Origin: Fermentimonas sp.
Lineage (GTDB): Bacteria; Bacteroidota; Bacteroidia; Bacteroidales; Dysgonomonadaceae
DNA: 64,000 nt
Reading direction: 5' to 3'
NCBI GenBank assembly: GCA_015478775.1
Contig: JADMKP010000012.1
Location: forward strand, 186,001 to 250,000
In this document: positions 37,541 through 45,326 of the stretch, one piece after another
Layout of the letters: each line of letters starts with the position of its first letter
Position numbering within the stretch: the first letter of the stretch is position 1
Notes under the pieces: model-generated
Database searches by the model: none
Told to the model about the DNA's origin: nothing
The model's input: the letters and a program-made list of their open reading frames with translations, nothing else
Made by a program: the position numbers and the translations under genes

Positions 37541-38482
37541 TCAAATTCTAACTCTCTTTATATTCAGTTTATCAAGGTTCATTGTTCCCAGACCTAACTC
37601 CTGTCCTTTAGATAAATGAGTTACATTTTCTAGAGGCATTTCTTTTGCTTGATTAAAGAAATTAGCTGCAGCAGTATCAACAGCAACAATGTCAGACGAA
37701 ATAAACAAACCTTTTGAAAGCACAACATCAGATAATGATCTACCTCTTGGACCGCTAGTTTTCATCAGCCTGTAAGCATCCACAATATTCAAAACGGGTC
37801 TCTTTTCGTAAGTGCAAACATCGGCAATACATTGTTGAAGGTCGTTGGCATGAAAATATCCTCTATCCCAAACTATGCCCATATAGTTTTTCATTGAAAT
37901 AGTAAGCTGTGCACCTCCATGATTTTTCAGAACTGGTACATTTATCCATTTATCGCTATCCAAAATAGCATTATGTATTTTGGCCGTTTTCAAGCTTCTG
38001 CCTTTAGGTATAGAAACGGTTCTGTAGTATGACTCCAGATTGGCTGGAACCACCGTAGCACCTGCTTTTTTAGCAGCATCCTCAATACCACTATTTGCAT
38101 AAGATTTACGCCAGTCGTCGCATGGGTGATCAAAAACTGTAACCTGCGATGCACCAGCATCGAAACAATGTTTAATAATTTCAGCTACCAACTTTGGATT
38201 AGTATTTGCCGCCATTTCCACGGGCTGGTCCCAACCAATATTTGGCTTCACGCAAACTTTATCGCCTTTCTTAATGAATTTGCTCATACCACCCATTTCG
38301 ATAATTGCCTTTCTGAACATATCTTCAGGTTCACCTCCTAGCACAGCAACCAAATCATAATTAGATGCAGCATTGGTTGTCTCAAATGATTGGGTAAGAA
38401 TGCTCATTGCATCTGCCTCTTTCATGGTTGTTAAAGCAGCACCGGTAAGAGCAACCGATCGTAAAAATTTTCTTCTGTCCAT
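37541..38482 (-). CDS. DUF362 domain protein with twin-arginine signal
   Basis: A 313-residue protein. The N terminus 'MDRRKFLRSVALTGAAL' is a clear twin-arginine signal, implying export in folded form, usually with a bound cofactor. The rest matches DUF362: 'KKGDKVCVKPNIGWDQP', 'VFDHPCDDW', 'INVPVLKNHGGAQLTISMKN', 'MGIVWDRGYFH' and 'ADVCTYEKRPVLNIVDAYRL'. No CxxCxxC ferredoxin motif is present, unlike DUF362-ferredoxin fusions. Its biochemical role is unknown. The polyferredoxin gene directly downstream (57 bases) suggests that the two work as a redox pair outside the cytoplasm. Confidence 0.82.
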   Translation of the reverse strand: MDRRKFLRSVALTGAALTTMKEADAMSILTQSFETTNAASNYDLVAVLGGEPEDMFRKAIIEMGGMSKFIKKGDKVCVKPNIGWDQPVEMAANTNPKLVAEIIKHCFDAGASQVTVFDHPCDDWRKSYANSGIEDAAKKAGATVVPANLESYYRTVSIPKGRSLKTAKIHNAILDSDKWINVPVLKNHGGAQLTISMKNYMGIVWDRGYFHANDLQQCIADVCTYEKRPVLNIVDAYRLMKTSGPRGRSLSDVVLSKGLFISSDIVAVDTAAANFFNQAKEMPLENVTHLSKGQELGLGTMNLDKLNIKRVRI

Positions 38483-38601
38483 AATACTAGGTTTTATTTG
38501 TTGTTTCAGTTTTTAGTTCAATAAAGTTAGATTGTTTCTCGTCAAAAGATGTTACAAGTTAGCGACACACTCTCTCTTTTCCTCAGTTAGATTTTATTAT
38601 T

Positions 38602-40476
38602 TCAAAATTGCAATCCAATTCCTCCAAACAGTGTTACTCCCGGCATTGGATAACCTGCATTTATTTCATATTCTTTGTCTAGCAAATTTTCGCCTCTCAC
38701 AAAGAAGTTCATCCAGTCTAATGTCTGGTAATTAATTCTTGCATTGAGTAATAAAGCATTATCTTTCTTTTGCTCAGGTTTAACAGCTGTATATAGATTT
38801 CCAAGATACTGAAAACCTGTTGAGAAGTTCCATCTATTGTAAGTGTAAATTCCGCTTACATAAAATTTATGTTCAGGTGCACCCACAATCTTGTAGGTCA
38901 TATCCAGGAAACTGTAATTTGCCGATAAGTTAAGATTCTCTGTTGCTTGGTAGTTGAAAGTGAGCTCAAATCCTTTGTTTTCAACCTCACCAGAATTTAC
39001 ATTTAACGGTCTTCCGTTTACAAAATCTACTTGTATCATGTTATCTCCCTTAATATAGAAAAGATTTACGCCCATACTTACTCTCGCATCTGGAAATGAT
39101 TGTAGCAATGATAGTTCATAATTCATTAGTCGCTCCGATTTCAAGTCTGGATTTTGAGGAGGAAACATATACATCTCTCTGATAGTAGGATTTCTGAATC
39201 CCTTGCTCAGAATTGCTTTAAGCGAAGTGTATGGAGTAGGAGAGTAACTTAGTCCCAACTGTGGTATCCATTCCGATCCTTTTAATTCATGATGATCGAA
39301 GCGTAATCCGGCATTAAAAGTAATCTTGTTATTGAGAACCGACTGCTGAATATTTACATATCCAGCTACATTGTTTATGCTTACATCTGCTAATGTTGAA
39401 TCACTTGTCATGCTTAACGGATATCTCTGTACCGCCTTTCCTCCAAAACGCTGAAAGTCAAATCCTGCAGTTGTTTTGTTGCCTCTGAAAAAGCTGTACG
39501 ACTGATATGCGGTAAACCCCAGCATCATATCGTTTGAATTAAATCTGGTATCCAGAATATATGATGAATTAATAGGGTAACCATCATTAATATCATGATA
39601 CCCGAAGTTATAGAAAAACTTTAAAGCACCCGATGTGTCTGCATATTCATTTTCAATTACCGCCGAAGCCACTCCTCTGATAATATCTGCATCATTATCT
39701 ACAATTGGTGCCGTTACAGCACCTGGATTTGAACTTAATGTTTTCGATAAGTTGAAATCAGCAAAACTTTTCCAGTTTGCACTCATGTTATATCCAATTC
39801 TTGTATATCCATTAAATTGCTCGAACTCCATATTTTCGCGATGCCCATCAGATTTGTTGTATCCAAGATTTAGAGTTGTACTGAATCTGCCGTGCTTTCC
39901 ACCTGAAGCCACTTCGGCACTCAAAGTGTTATGACTTCCAAACATTAATCGCGCCGAATTATGTATGCCTTCTTGCTTCTTCTGCTTAGTAATGATGTTA
40001 ATTACTCCTCCCATAGCGTTAGAGCCGTAAAGAACTGAAGCCGGACCTCTTACAACTTCCACACGCTCTGTCATCATCGATTGGTAACTATCTGCAAGGG
40101 GATGTCCCATTAGTCCCATATATTGAGGATGCCCATCAATCAACACCAACACTCCTGCCGTGGGCGCGCCACCTATACCTCTTATGCTCATAGCACCAGC
40201 AGCTCCACCGGCAACACCATAACCCATTACACCTCGTTGAGTGATAAACAGCCCCGGTACTTCTTCATTTAAAAGTGGCAGTAACGAATTATCTTTCCTT
40301 GCCTCTATCTGATTCTCAGAAACCACTGATATACTCATGGGAAGATTGCGCAGGTTAACTTTTGGCATACTTCCCGTAACTATTACCTCATCAAGTCTGA
40401 TAGTATCATTTACACTAGCAAATAGTGGATATATAAGTAAAATAGTTAAGCAGAGTGATATCGCAATTTTCTTCAT
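38602..40476 (-). CDS. TonB-dependent outer-membrane receptor (BtuB/CirA size class)
   Basis: A 624-residue outer-membrane receptor with a signal peptide ('ISLCLTILLIYPLFASV'). It has a TonB box region 'RLDEVIVTGSMPK', a plug domain ('MSIRGIGGAPTAGVLVLIDG', 'ERVEVVRGPASVLYGSNAMG', 'GGVINIITKQ') and a 22-stranded barrel ending in Phe. It lacks the carboxypeptidase-like domain of SusC, so it belongs with vitamin, metal-chelate or siderophore receptors. The ATG at 40476 overlaps the phosphoribosyltransferase stop as ATGA, so that start is preferred to the one three codons upstream. Coupling with an ECF-type S component suggests uptake of a small vitamin-like molecule; copper is an alternative, given the neighbours. 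Confidence 0.88.
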   Translation of the reverse strand: MKKIAISLCLTILLIYPLFASVNDTIRLDEVIVTGSMPKVNLRNLPMSISVVSENQIEARKDNSLLPLLNEEVPGLFITQRGVMGYGVAGGAAGAMSIRGIGGAPTAGVLVLIDGHPQYMGLMGHPLADSYQSMMTERVEVVRGPASVLYGSNAMGGVINIITKQKKQEGIHNSARLMFGSHNTLSAEVASGGKHGRFSTTLNLGYNKSDGHRENMEFEQFNGYTRIGYNMSANWKSFADFNLSKTLSSNPGAVTAPIVDNDADIIRGVASAVIENEYADTSGALKFFYNFGYHDINDGYPINSSYILDTRFNSNDMMLGFTAYQSYSFFRGNKTTAGFDFQRFGGKAVQRYPLSMTSDSTLADVSINNVAGYVNIQQSVLNNKITFNAGLRFDHHELKGSEWIPQLGLSYSPTPYTSLKAILSKGFRNPTIREMYMFPPQNPDLKSERLMNYELSLLQSFPDARVSMGVNLFYIKGDNMIQVDFVNGRPLNVNSGEVENKGFELTFNYQATENLNLSANYSFLDMTYKIVGAPEHKFYVSGIYTYNRWNFSTGFQYLGNLYTAVKPEQKKDNALLLNARINYQTLDWMNFFVRGENLLDKEYEINAGYPMPGVTLFGGIGLQF

Positions 40477-40874
40477 ATAATCCATGGAAATCTAAAACAC
40501 TCTTCGTCATACAGAGAGTAATCGGCCTTTCCGTTTACTGCAAATGTTTTAATGTGCTTAGCCTCATTTAAAAGTTCTAATGCATAATTTATAGTAGCTC
40601 CCGTTTTAATTCTATCCTCAACAAGTAAAATAGCCTTGTCTTTAAAATCAAAATCGATAGGCGCAACTAGCTTTGGACTATCATATTTTGGAATCTGATG
40701 AGGGTCACGTAGGCTAATCTTCAATAGCTCAACCCCCGTATTCAGTCGCTGATTAATAATTGCAGCCGGAATAATACCGCCATTAGCAATAGCAACAATG
40801 ATATCAAACGTTTCATTAAACTTGATATCCTTAAACCGCTGAAGTACCTCTTGAAAAGATTTTTCTCTAATCAT
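40473..40874 (-). CDS. Phosphoribosyltransferase-domain protein
   Basis: A 133-residue type I phosphoribosyltransferase fold. The PRPP-binding motif is visible as 'ILLVEDRIKTGATINYALEL' with two acidic residues before the loop, and the N-terminal 'IVAIANGGIIPAAIINQRL' carries the PPi loop. It would attach ribose-5-phosphate from PRPP to a base, or serve as a regulator of similar fold. It is shorter than hypoxanthine or orotate enzymes and the hood region gives no clear base choice. The longest frame begins with TTG; the ATG at 40874, one base past the S-component stop, is preferred. It sits between a membrane S component and an outer-membrane receptor, suggesting trapping of an imported base or vitamin. 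Confidence 0.82.
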   Translation of the reverse strand: MIREKSFQEVLQRFKDIKFNETFDIIVAIANGGIIPAAIINQRLNTGVELLKISLRDPHQIPKYDSPKLVAPIDFDFKDKAILLVEDRIKTGATINYALELLNEAKHIKTFAVNGKADYSLYDEECFRFPWII

Positions 40875-40875
40875 T

Positions 40876-41385
40876 TTAAACTTTGGCAAGTGCTTTTAGA
40901 ACTAGGTAGCCGCCAAATAGCTGAATAAGCATTCCAGGGAAACCAATTCTGAAATCTTGTATTGCTACAAAAAAGTTTTGAGTCATTGCCCACTCAATGC
41001 CTGTTCCTATAACTTGATATGCTAGAATTGCTATTAAAATACCGATAATAGAGACTTTGCCAAATTTCTTGGCAGCTAAAGCAGCGGCAATAGCAAAAAT
41101 AACTGATTTAATAATAATAGCTGGTAGTACTGCTGATGGTGGCATACCAAAGAGTAAATTATTGGCAATAGGCGATAAAACTGCAGTTAATAATCCAACG
41201 TGTATTCCGTACTTATATGCAGCAATTAGCGTGAAGAAATAAATAGGGAGAAAAATAAAACCTCCTTGTGGAACCAAATGAGCCAGTTGAGGTAACAAAA
41301 GATTGCAAACAACAAAAACCGTGGCAATCAGGTATGTTTTTGTGTTGTTTAAGCTTAAGGAGTAAAGTTTTGTAATTGTAGCCAT
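40876..41385 (-). CDS. ECF-type transporter S component (substrate-binding membrane subunit)
   Basis: A 169-residue membrane protein with five to six hydrophobic helices. The pattern 'LLPQLAHLVPQGGFIFLPIY' then 'FFTLIAAYKYGIHVGLLTAV' and 'PIANNLLFGMPP' is that of energy-coupling-factor S components, which capture vitamins or bases and share an EcfA/A'/T module encoded elsewhere. The bound ligand cannot be read from the sequence. It heads a tight three-gene set with the phosphoribosyltransferase and TonB receptor, so the three probably form one route from outer membrane to salvage. No riboswitch consensus was recognised in its leader. Confidence 0.78.
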   Translation of the reverse strand: MATITKLYSLSLNNTKTYLIATVFVVCNLLLPQLAHLVPQGGFIFLPIYFFTLIAAYKYGIHVGLLTAVLSPIANNLLFGMPPSAVLPAIIIKSVIFAIAAALAAKKFGKVSIIGILIAILAYQVIGTGIEWAMTQNFFVAIQDFRIGFPGMLIQLFGGYLVLKALAKV

Positions 41386-41446
41386 AGCTGTATGCTTTTA
41401 TATAGTTTATAAATATTATTTCTTTGTAACAATTTAACTTAAGTTG

Positions 41447-41454
41447 CAAACTTA
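41447..41454 (-). promoter_or_regulatory. -7 promoter element for the S-component cassette
   Basis: The minus strand reads TAAGTTTG, fitting TAnnTTTG, with a predicted leader of about 55 bases before the ATG at 41385. No -33 TTTG at the expected distance. Confidence 0.4.
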
Positions 41455-41731
41455 GCTATAAATTGTTGTATGTGTAGCTCTGGACCTGTTATATTTTATT
41501 TAAAAAACACAAAACAGTTCCATTGTATTTTCTGCAATAACAATTAGTTGAAGTTAAACTTATGTTTCTGTCTGTTTGGGCTCTTTTCCTTAATTGATCT
41601 TGCGTATAACATAAATTATAATTAAGTCGTATAATACCCTTAACATCTCCTGTTACAATTGGACTTTAACCGAACGAGGTAAGAACAAGGTAAGGCCAAA
41701 TTAAGAGTGAAGTGTGAACGATTTGCAAAAA

Positions 41732-41750
41732 GTAAATATGTTGTATTTAC
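41732..41750. promoter_or_regulatory. Perfect palindrome in the divergent region, candidate operator
   Basis: GTAAATA (41732-41738), five bases, TATTTAC (41744-41750). The symmetry and 12-base centre-to-centre spacing suit a dimeric repressor or activator. It lies about 190 bases upstream of the predicted susC start. AT-rich composition makes a chance match possible. Confidence 0.3.
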
Positions 41751-41924
41751 AAAATGTCGTCCAAAAGGTGTAATTATAAGTGTTTTATATACAGTTGTGG
41801 TAAAGTGGCAACAGCAAACGCTTTAAGAAGGGTTGTTAAAAATGCACGCAAATTAATAAGTTTAAAAAAACATGACATTTAATAATATTAACATAAATTG
41901 ACTATTATAGTATAACTATTTATC

Positions 41925-41932
41925 TATATTTG
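41925..41932 (+). promoter_or_regulatory. -7 promoter element for the second susCD operon
   Basis: TATATTTG matches TAnnTTTG; an ATTG at 41897-41900 is the nearest -33 candidate, at a long spacing of 24. Transcription would begin near 41939, giving an unusually long leader of about 180 bases. Confidence 0.5.
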
Positions 41933-41967
41933 CGACCTAATGCTATTTGTTTAAAATACAATAAGCT

Positions 41968-42006
41968 ATGAAATTCTTGAAAAAAAATAAATATCAAAGC
42001 CTATGA
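41968..42006 (+). CDS. Possible 12-residue leader peptide ORF upstream of susC
   Basis: ATG at 41968 opens a 12-codon frame (MKFLKKNKYQSL) closed by TGA at 42004-42006, inside the predicted susC leader and 23 bases ahead of the hairpin. It is Lys-rich and could be a regulatory leader peptide, but so short a frame is easily produced by chance and no ribosome-binding signal is evident. Confidence 0.2.
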   Translation: MKFLKKNKYQSL

Positions 42007-42029
42007 AATGACAAGTATAAAAGAAAAAA

Positions 42030-42058
42030 ACCGAAAGGTGCGGCAAACACCAATCGGT
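42030..42058 (+). promoter_or_regulatory. Hairpin in the susC 5' leader
   Basis: ACCGA (42030-42034), AA, GGTG (42037-42040), loop CGGCAAA, CACC (42048-42051), AA, TCGGT (42054-42058). This gives nine pairs around a symmetric AA/AA internal loop. No T-run follows, so it is not a terminator; it may govern mRNA stability or translation of susC, which starts 59 bases later. Confidence 0.5.
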
Positions 42059-42117
42059 CTAATTAAAAAGAACACAATTAATTAAATTAACTGTATTAAC
42101 TTAAACATTACAAATGT

Positions 42118-45100
42118 ATGAACAAATTTAAATCATCGTGTAGTCATTTAACCGAAAAAGTACCCATTAAACATTTTTTATTGATTTCCCGAACAACACT
42201 AATTCTATTATTTACTTGTGTCTTCTTTACGATGGCACAAAATGAAAAGAGCATCTCGGGAAGAGTACTAGATGAACAGGGTGTGCCAATTATTGGCGCT
42301 AACGTGATAGAAGTAGGCGAAACAACAAATGGAACAATCACAGATGTTGATGGGTTATTTTCGCTGAACGTAGGTAATAATGCAACCATACAGGTTACTT
42401 ATATTGGCTACCTTTCTCAGAATATTAACACCGCAGGAAGAACAGATTTTGAAGTTATTTTAATAGAGGATACTCAATCACTTGAAGAGTTGGTAGTAGT
42501 AGGTTACGGTGTTCAGAAAAAGAAACTTGTAACAGGAGCAAATGTTTCTGTTGGAGCTGATCAAATTCAGAGTCAAAACGCTATAAATGCGCTTGATGCT
42601 ATTCAGTCTTTTACTCCAGGAGTAAATATTACGCAATCTTCTGGTATGCCAGGACAAGGTTTTCAGGTAAATATTAGGGGTTTAGGTACAATTGGTAACT
42701 CACAGCCACTTTATGTAATAGATGGAGTTGCCGGGGGTGATATCAACAATCTTAACCCTTCTGATATAGAATCGATAGACGTATTAAAAGATGCAGCATC
42801 CGGAGCAATTTATGGTGCACGCGCAGCTAACGGTGTTATTCTTGTGACAACTAAATCGGGAAGATTGGGTAAAATTCAAGTTTCTTATGATGGATTTTAT
42901 GGTTTCCAGAATTTAGTTAAAAAACCTAAGTTGTTAAACGCACAACAATTTATGGAAATATATAATGAAGAGCGTGTAACAGGTGGTGCAGGAGCACCTC
43001 GTGATTTTTCACAAGCTATTCCCGGACTATATCAAAAAATAACAAGCGGACAGTGGAATGGTACGAACTGGATAGAAGAAATTAGTAATAAGAATGCTCC
43101 AATTCAGAATCATGCTCTGAATATATCGGGTGGATCGGGACAGTCTGTTTTTTCTCTTGGCTTTTCTTATGCTGGTCAGGAAGGTATTCTTGGCGTTCCT
43201 GTTCAACCAAAACACGATAGATATACTGTTAGGTTAAATAGCGATCATGTTATTCTTAATAACAAAGAATTTGATGTAATTAAAATTGGACAAACTTTCA
43301 ATTATAGCTTTAGAAATCGTTCGGGTATCGCAATTGGTGGCATGTATTATAACGATATTAGGAATATGTTAGTTGGTAGCCCTTTAGTTCCAGCTTATAA
43401 TGATGCAGGAGAATATTTTGCAAGAGCAGATGTTCAGGCATCTGGTTTAGAAGGCTTATCTCCCAGAATCTATAATCCTAAGGCACAGATGGCTTTGAAT
43501 AGGGGTATGAACGAAACTCAAAATTATAATGTAAATAGTAATGCATACCTTGAAATTCAGCCTATTAAAAATTTAATATTTAGAAGTAACTTTGGATATA
43601 GAATGTTTGCAGACAGTCATAGGCAATATGAACCTGCTTTTGATTTAGCAGGAGACGTTACTTTAACTCCGGGACGAATTAATCAATCGGCAGGCACAGG
43701 TTATGCATGGACTTTTGAGAATACACTTAATTACTCATTAAAGAAAGATGGTCACAATGTGGATATACTGGTTGGCCAATCTGCCGAGAAGTGGGGTTAT
43801 GGATATAGAATGTCAGCAACCAATGCCAATCCAACATTCGACGGTTATAAATATGCTTATCTAGATAATACTGATGGACTTACATCGGGTGTTACAAGTA
43901 TCTCGGGATCACCTCATCCTCAAGGAGCTTTGGCATCATTCTTTGGTAGGGTAAATTATGACTTTATGGAAAAATATTTGCTTACTTTAGTTATGAGAGC
44001 CGATGGTTCATCAAATTTTGCTAAAGGTAATCAATGGGGATATTTTCCATCAATTTCTGCCGGTTGGGTTATTACAGAAGAAGAATTTATGAGAGATAAT
44101 TCTTTTGTTGATTTCTTAAAATTGAGAGCTAGCTGGGGTCAGAACGGTAATGCTGATATCGATCCTTTCCAATACTTAAGTCTTATAGCTTTTGATAATG
44201 TTAATAACTATAGATTTGGAAATGACAGGAATAAAATGCAACTAGGTGGTTATCCAGCCATTCTTCCAAATCAAGATGTATCTTGGGAAACATCGGAACA
44301 GCTGAATTTTGGAGTTGATGCGTTTTTCTTAAAATCAAGACTTCAAGCAACTTTTGATTTGTATAATAAAACAACCCGCGACTGGCTTCTTCGTGCTCCA
44401 GTAGCTGATATTCAAGGACCTCAAGGTGCATTTGTGAACGCCGGAGATATTGAAAACAAAGGTTTTGAATTGGGTTTAAGATGGAGTGATAGAATTCAGG
44501 ATTTCAACTATAGCGCTCACTTTAATATTTCTCAAAATAAGAATGAAGTTACGCGCATGGGTGATAATACCGGTTTTATTGAAAGTAATGGAAGCATAAT
44601 TTCACAAGGAACTGATCCGGTTTGGCGTGTTCAGGTAGGATATCCTGTTGGTTATTTTTATGGATATAAAACAGAAGGCGTATTCCAAAATACACAGGAG
44701 ATAGCCAACTGGAACAGTGGATTCTTGCAAGCAGAACCACAACCTGGTGACCTTATATTCTCTGATACTAATGGAGACGGAATAGTTGATGCAAGTGACA
44801 AAACTCTTATCGGTAATCCGCATCCAAAACACAGAATTGGTTTTGGTATAAATCTGGGATATAAAGGATTAGACTTCTCTGTAACAGGTAAAGGTTCTTT
44901 CGGACATCAAATTCTACAATCGTACAGATCTTTTGCAGATAACGAATTTCATAATTACACTACAGAAATTCTGGGAAGATGGACAGGTGAAGGCACCTCT
45001 AATAAATTGCCAAGAATGACTGCAGGAAATGGTGTAAACCGTATAAATGTGTCGGACCTTTATATTGAAGATGGTGACTTTGTGAAAATTACTGATATCA

Positions 45101-45315
45101 CTCTAGGGTATGATTTTAAACGTTTAATGCCAAATATTGCATTACAACAGGTTCGTTTATATCTAACCGGAAAGAATCTTTGGACTATAACCAATTATTC
45201 GGGAATGGACCCTGAAGTGGGATATGGTGATGAACAGCCTTTTGTGTCTGGTATTGATTTAGGATTCTACCCAGCTCCAAAGAGTATACTTATAGGTGTT
45301 AACCTGAAATTCTAA
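42118..45315 (+). CDS. SusC/RagA-family TonB-dependent transporter (3-keto-sugar locus)
   Basis: A 1065-residue outer-membrane transporter with a late signal segment (about 20-41, 'TLILLFTCVFFTMAQ'). A carboxypeptidase-D-like domain follows (about 46-120, 'SISGRVLDEQGVPIIGANVI'), then 'LEELVVVGYGVQKKKLVTGA', a plug ('VNIRGLGTIGNSQPLYVIDG', 'DVLKDAASGAIYGARAANGV') and a barrel ending 'IGVNLKF'. It is the first gene of a plus-strand set with SusD, an isomerase-like protein, three Gfo/Idh/MocA oxidoreductases and ThuA. The imported glycoside is unknown. No SusR, hybrid two-component or sigma/anti-sigma regulator is adjacent. Confidence 0.95.
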   Translation: MNKFKSSCSHLTEKVPIKHFLLISRTTLILLFTCVFFTMAQNEKSISGRVLDEQGVPIIGANVIEVGETTNGTITDVDGLFSLNVGNNATIQVTYIGYLSQNINTAGRTDFEVILIEDTQSLEELVVVGYGVQKKKLVTGANVSVGADQIQSQNAINALDAIQSFTPGVNITQSSGMPGQGFQVNIRGLGTIGNSQPLYVIDGVAGGDINNLNPSDIESIDVLKDAASGAIYGARAANGVILVTTKSGRLGKIQVSYDGFYGFQNLVKKPKLLNAQQFMEIYNEERVTGGAGAPRDFSQAIPGLYQKITSGQWNGTNWIEEISNKNAPIQNHALNISGGSGQSVFSLGFSYAGQEGILGVPVQPKHDRYTVRLNSDHVILNNKEFDVIKIGQTFNYSFRNRSGIAIGGMYYNDIRNMLVGSPLVPAYNDAGEYFARADVQASGLEGLSPRIYNPKAQMALNRGMNETQNYNVNSNAYLEIQPIKNLIFRSNFGYRMFADSHRQYEPAFDLAGDVTLTPGRINQSAGTGYAWTFENTLNYSLKKDGHNVDILVGQSAEKWGYGYRMSATNANPTFDGYKYAYLDNTDGLTSGVTSISGSPHPQGALASFFGRVNYDFMEKYLLTLVMRADGSSNFAKGNQWGYFPSISAGWVITEEEFMRDNSFVDFLKLRASWGQNGNADIDPFQYLSLIAFDNVNNYRFGNDRNKMQLGGYPAILPNQDVSWETSEQLNFGVDAFFLKSRLQATFDLYNKTTRDWLLRAPVADIQGPQGAFVNAGDIENKGFELGLRWSDRIQDFNYSAHFNISQNKNEVTRMGDNTGFIESNGSIISQGTDPVWRVQVGYPVGYFYGYKTEGVFQNTQEIANWNSGFLQAEPQPGDLIFSDTNGDGIVDASDKTLIGNPHPKHRIGFGINLGYKGLDFSVTGKGSFGHQILQSYRSFADNEFHNYTTEILGRWTGEGTSNKLPRMTAGNGVNRINVSDLYIEDGDFVKITDITLGYDFKRLMPNIALQQVRLYLTGKNLWTITNYSGMDPEVGYGDEQPFVSGIDLGFYPAPKSILIGVNLKF

Positions 45316-45326
45316 TTATTTAATTT

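Larger units (their letters stand above)
41386..42117. other. Divergent 732-base intergenic region
   Basis: The only gene-free stretch over 300 bases in the window. It separates the S-component gene (minus) from susC (plus). It holds a -7 element for each side (41447-41454 minus, 41925-41932 plus), a perfect GTAAATA/TATTTAC palindrome, a possible 12-codon leader ORF and a 29-base hairpin in the susC leader. Between about 41460 and 41730 I see no further structure or recognisable RNA. Confidence 0.7.

Noticed and set aside
41386-41640. Possible cobalamin or other vitamin riboswitch ahead of the S-component gene
   Set aside because: I looked for the B12-box and other conserved riboswitch cores on the minus strand and found none; only a -7 promoter element is present.
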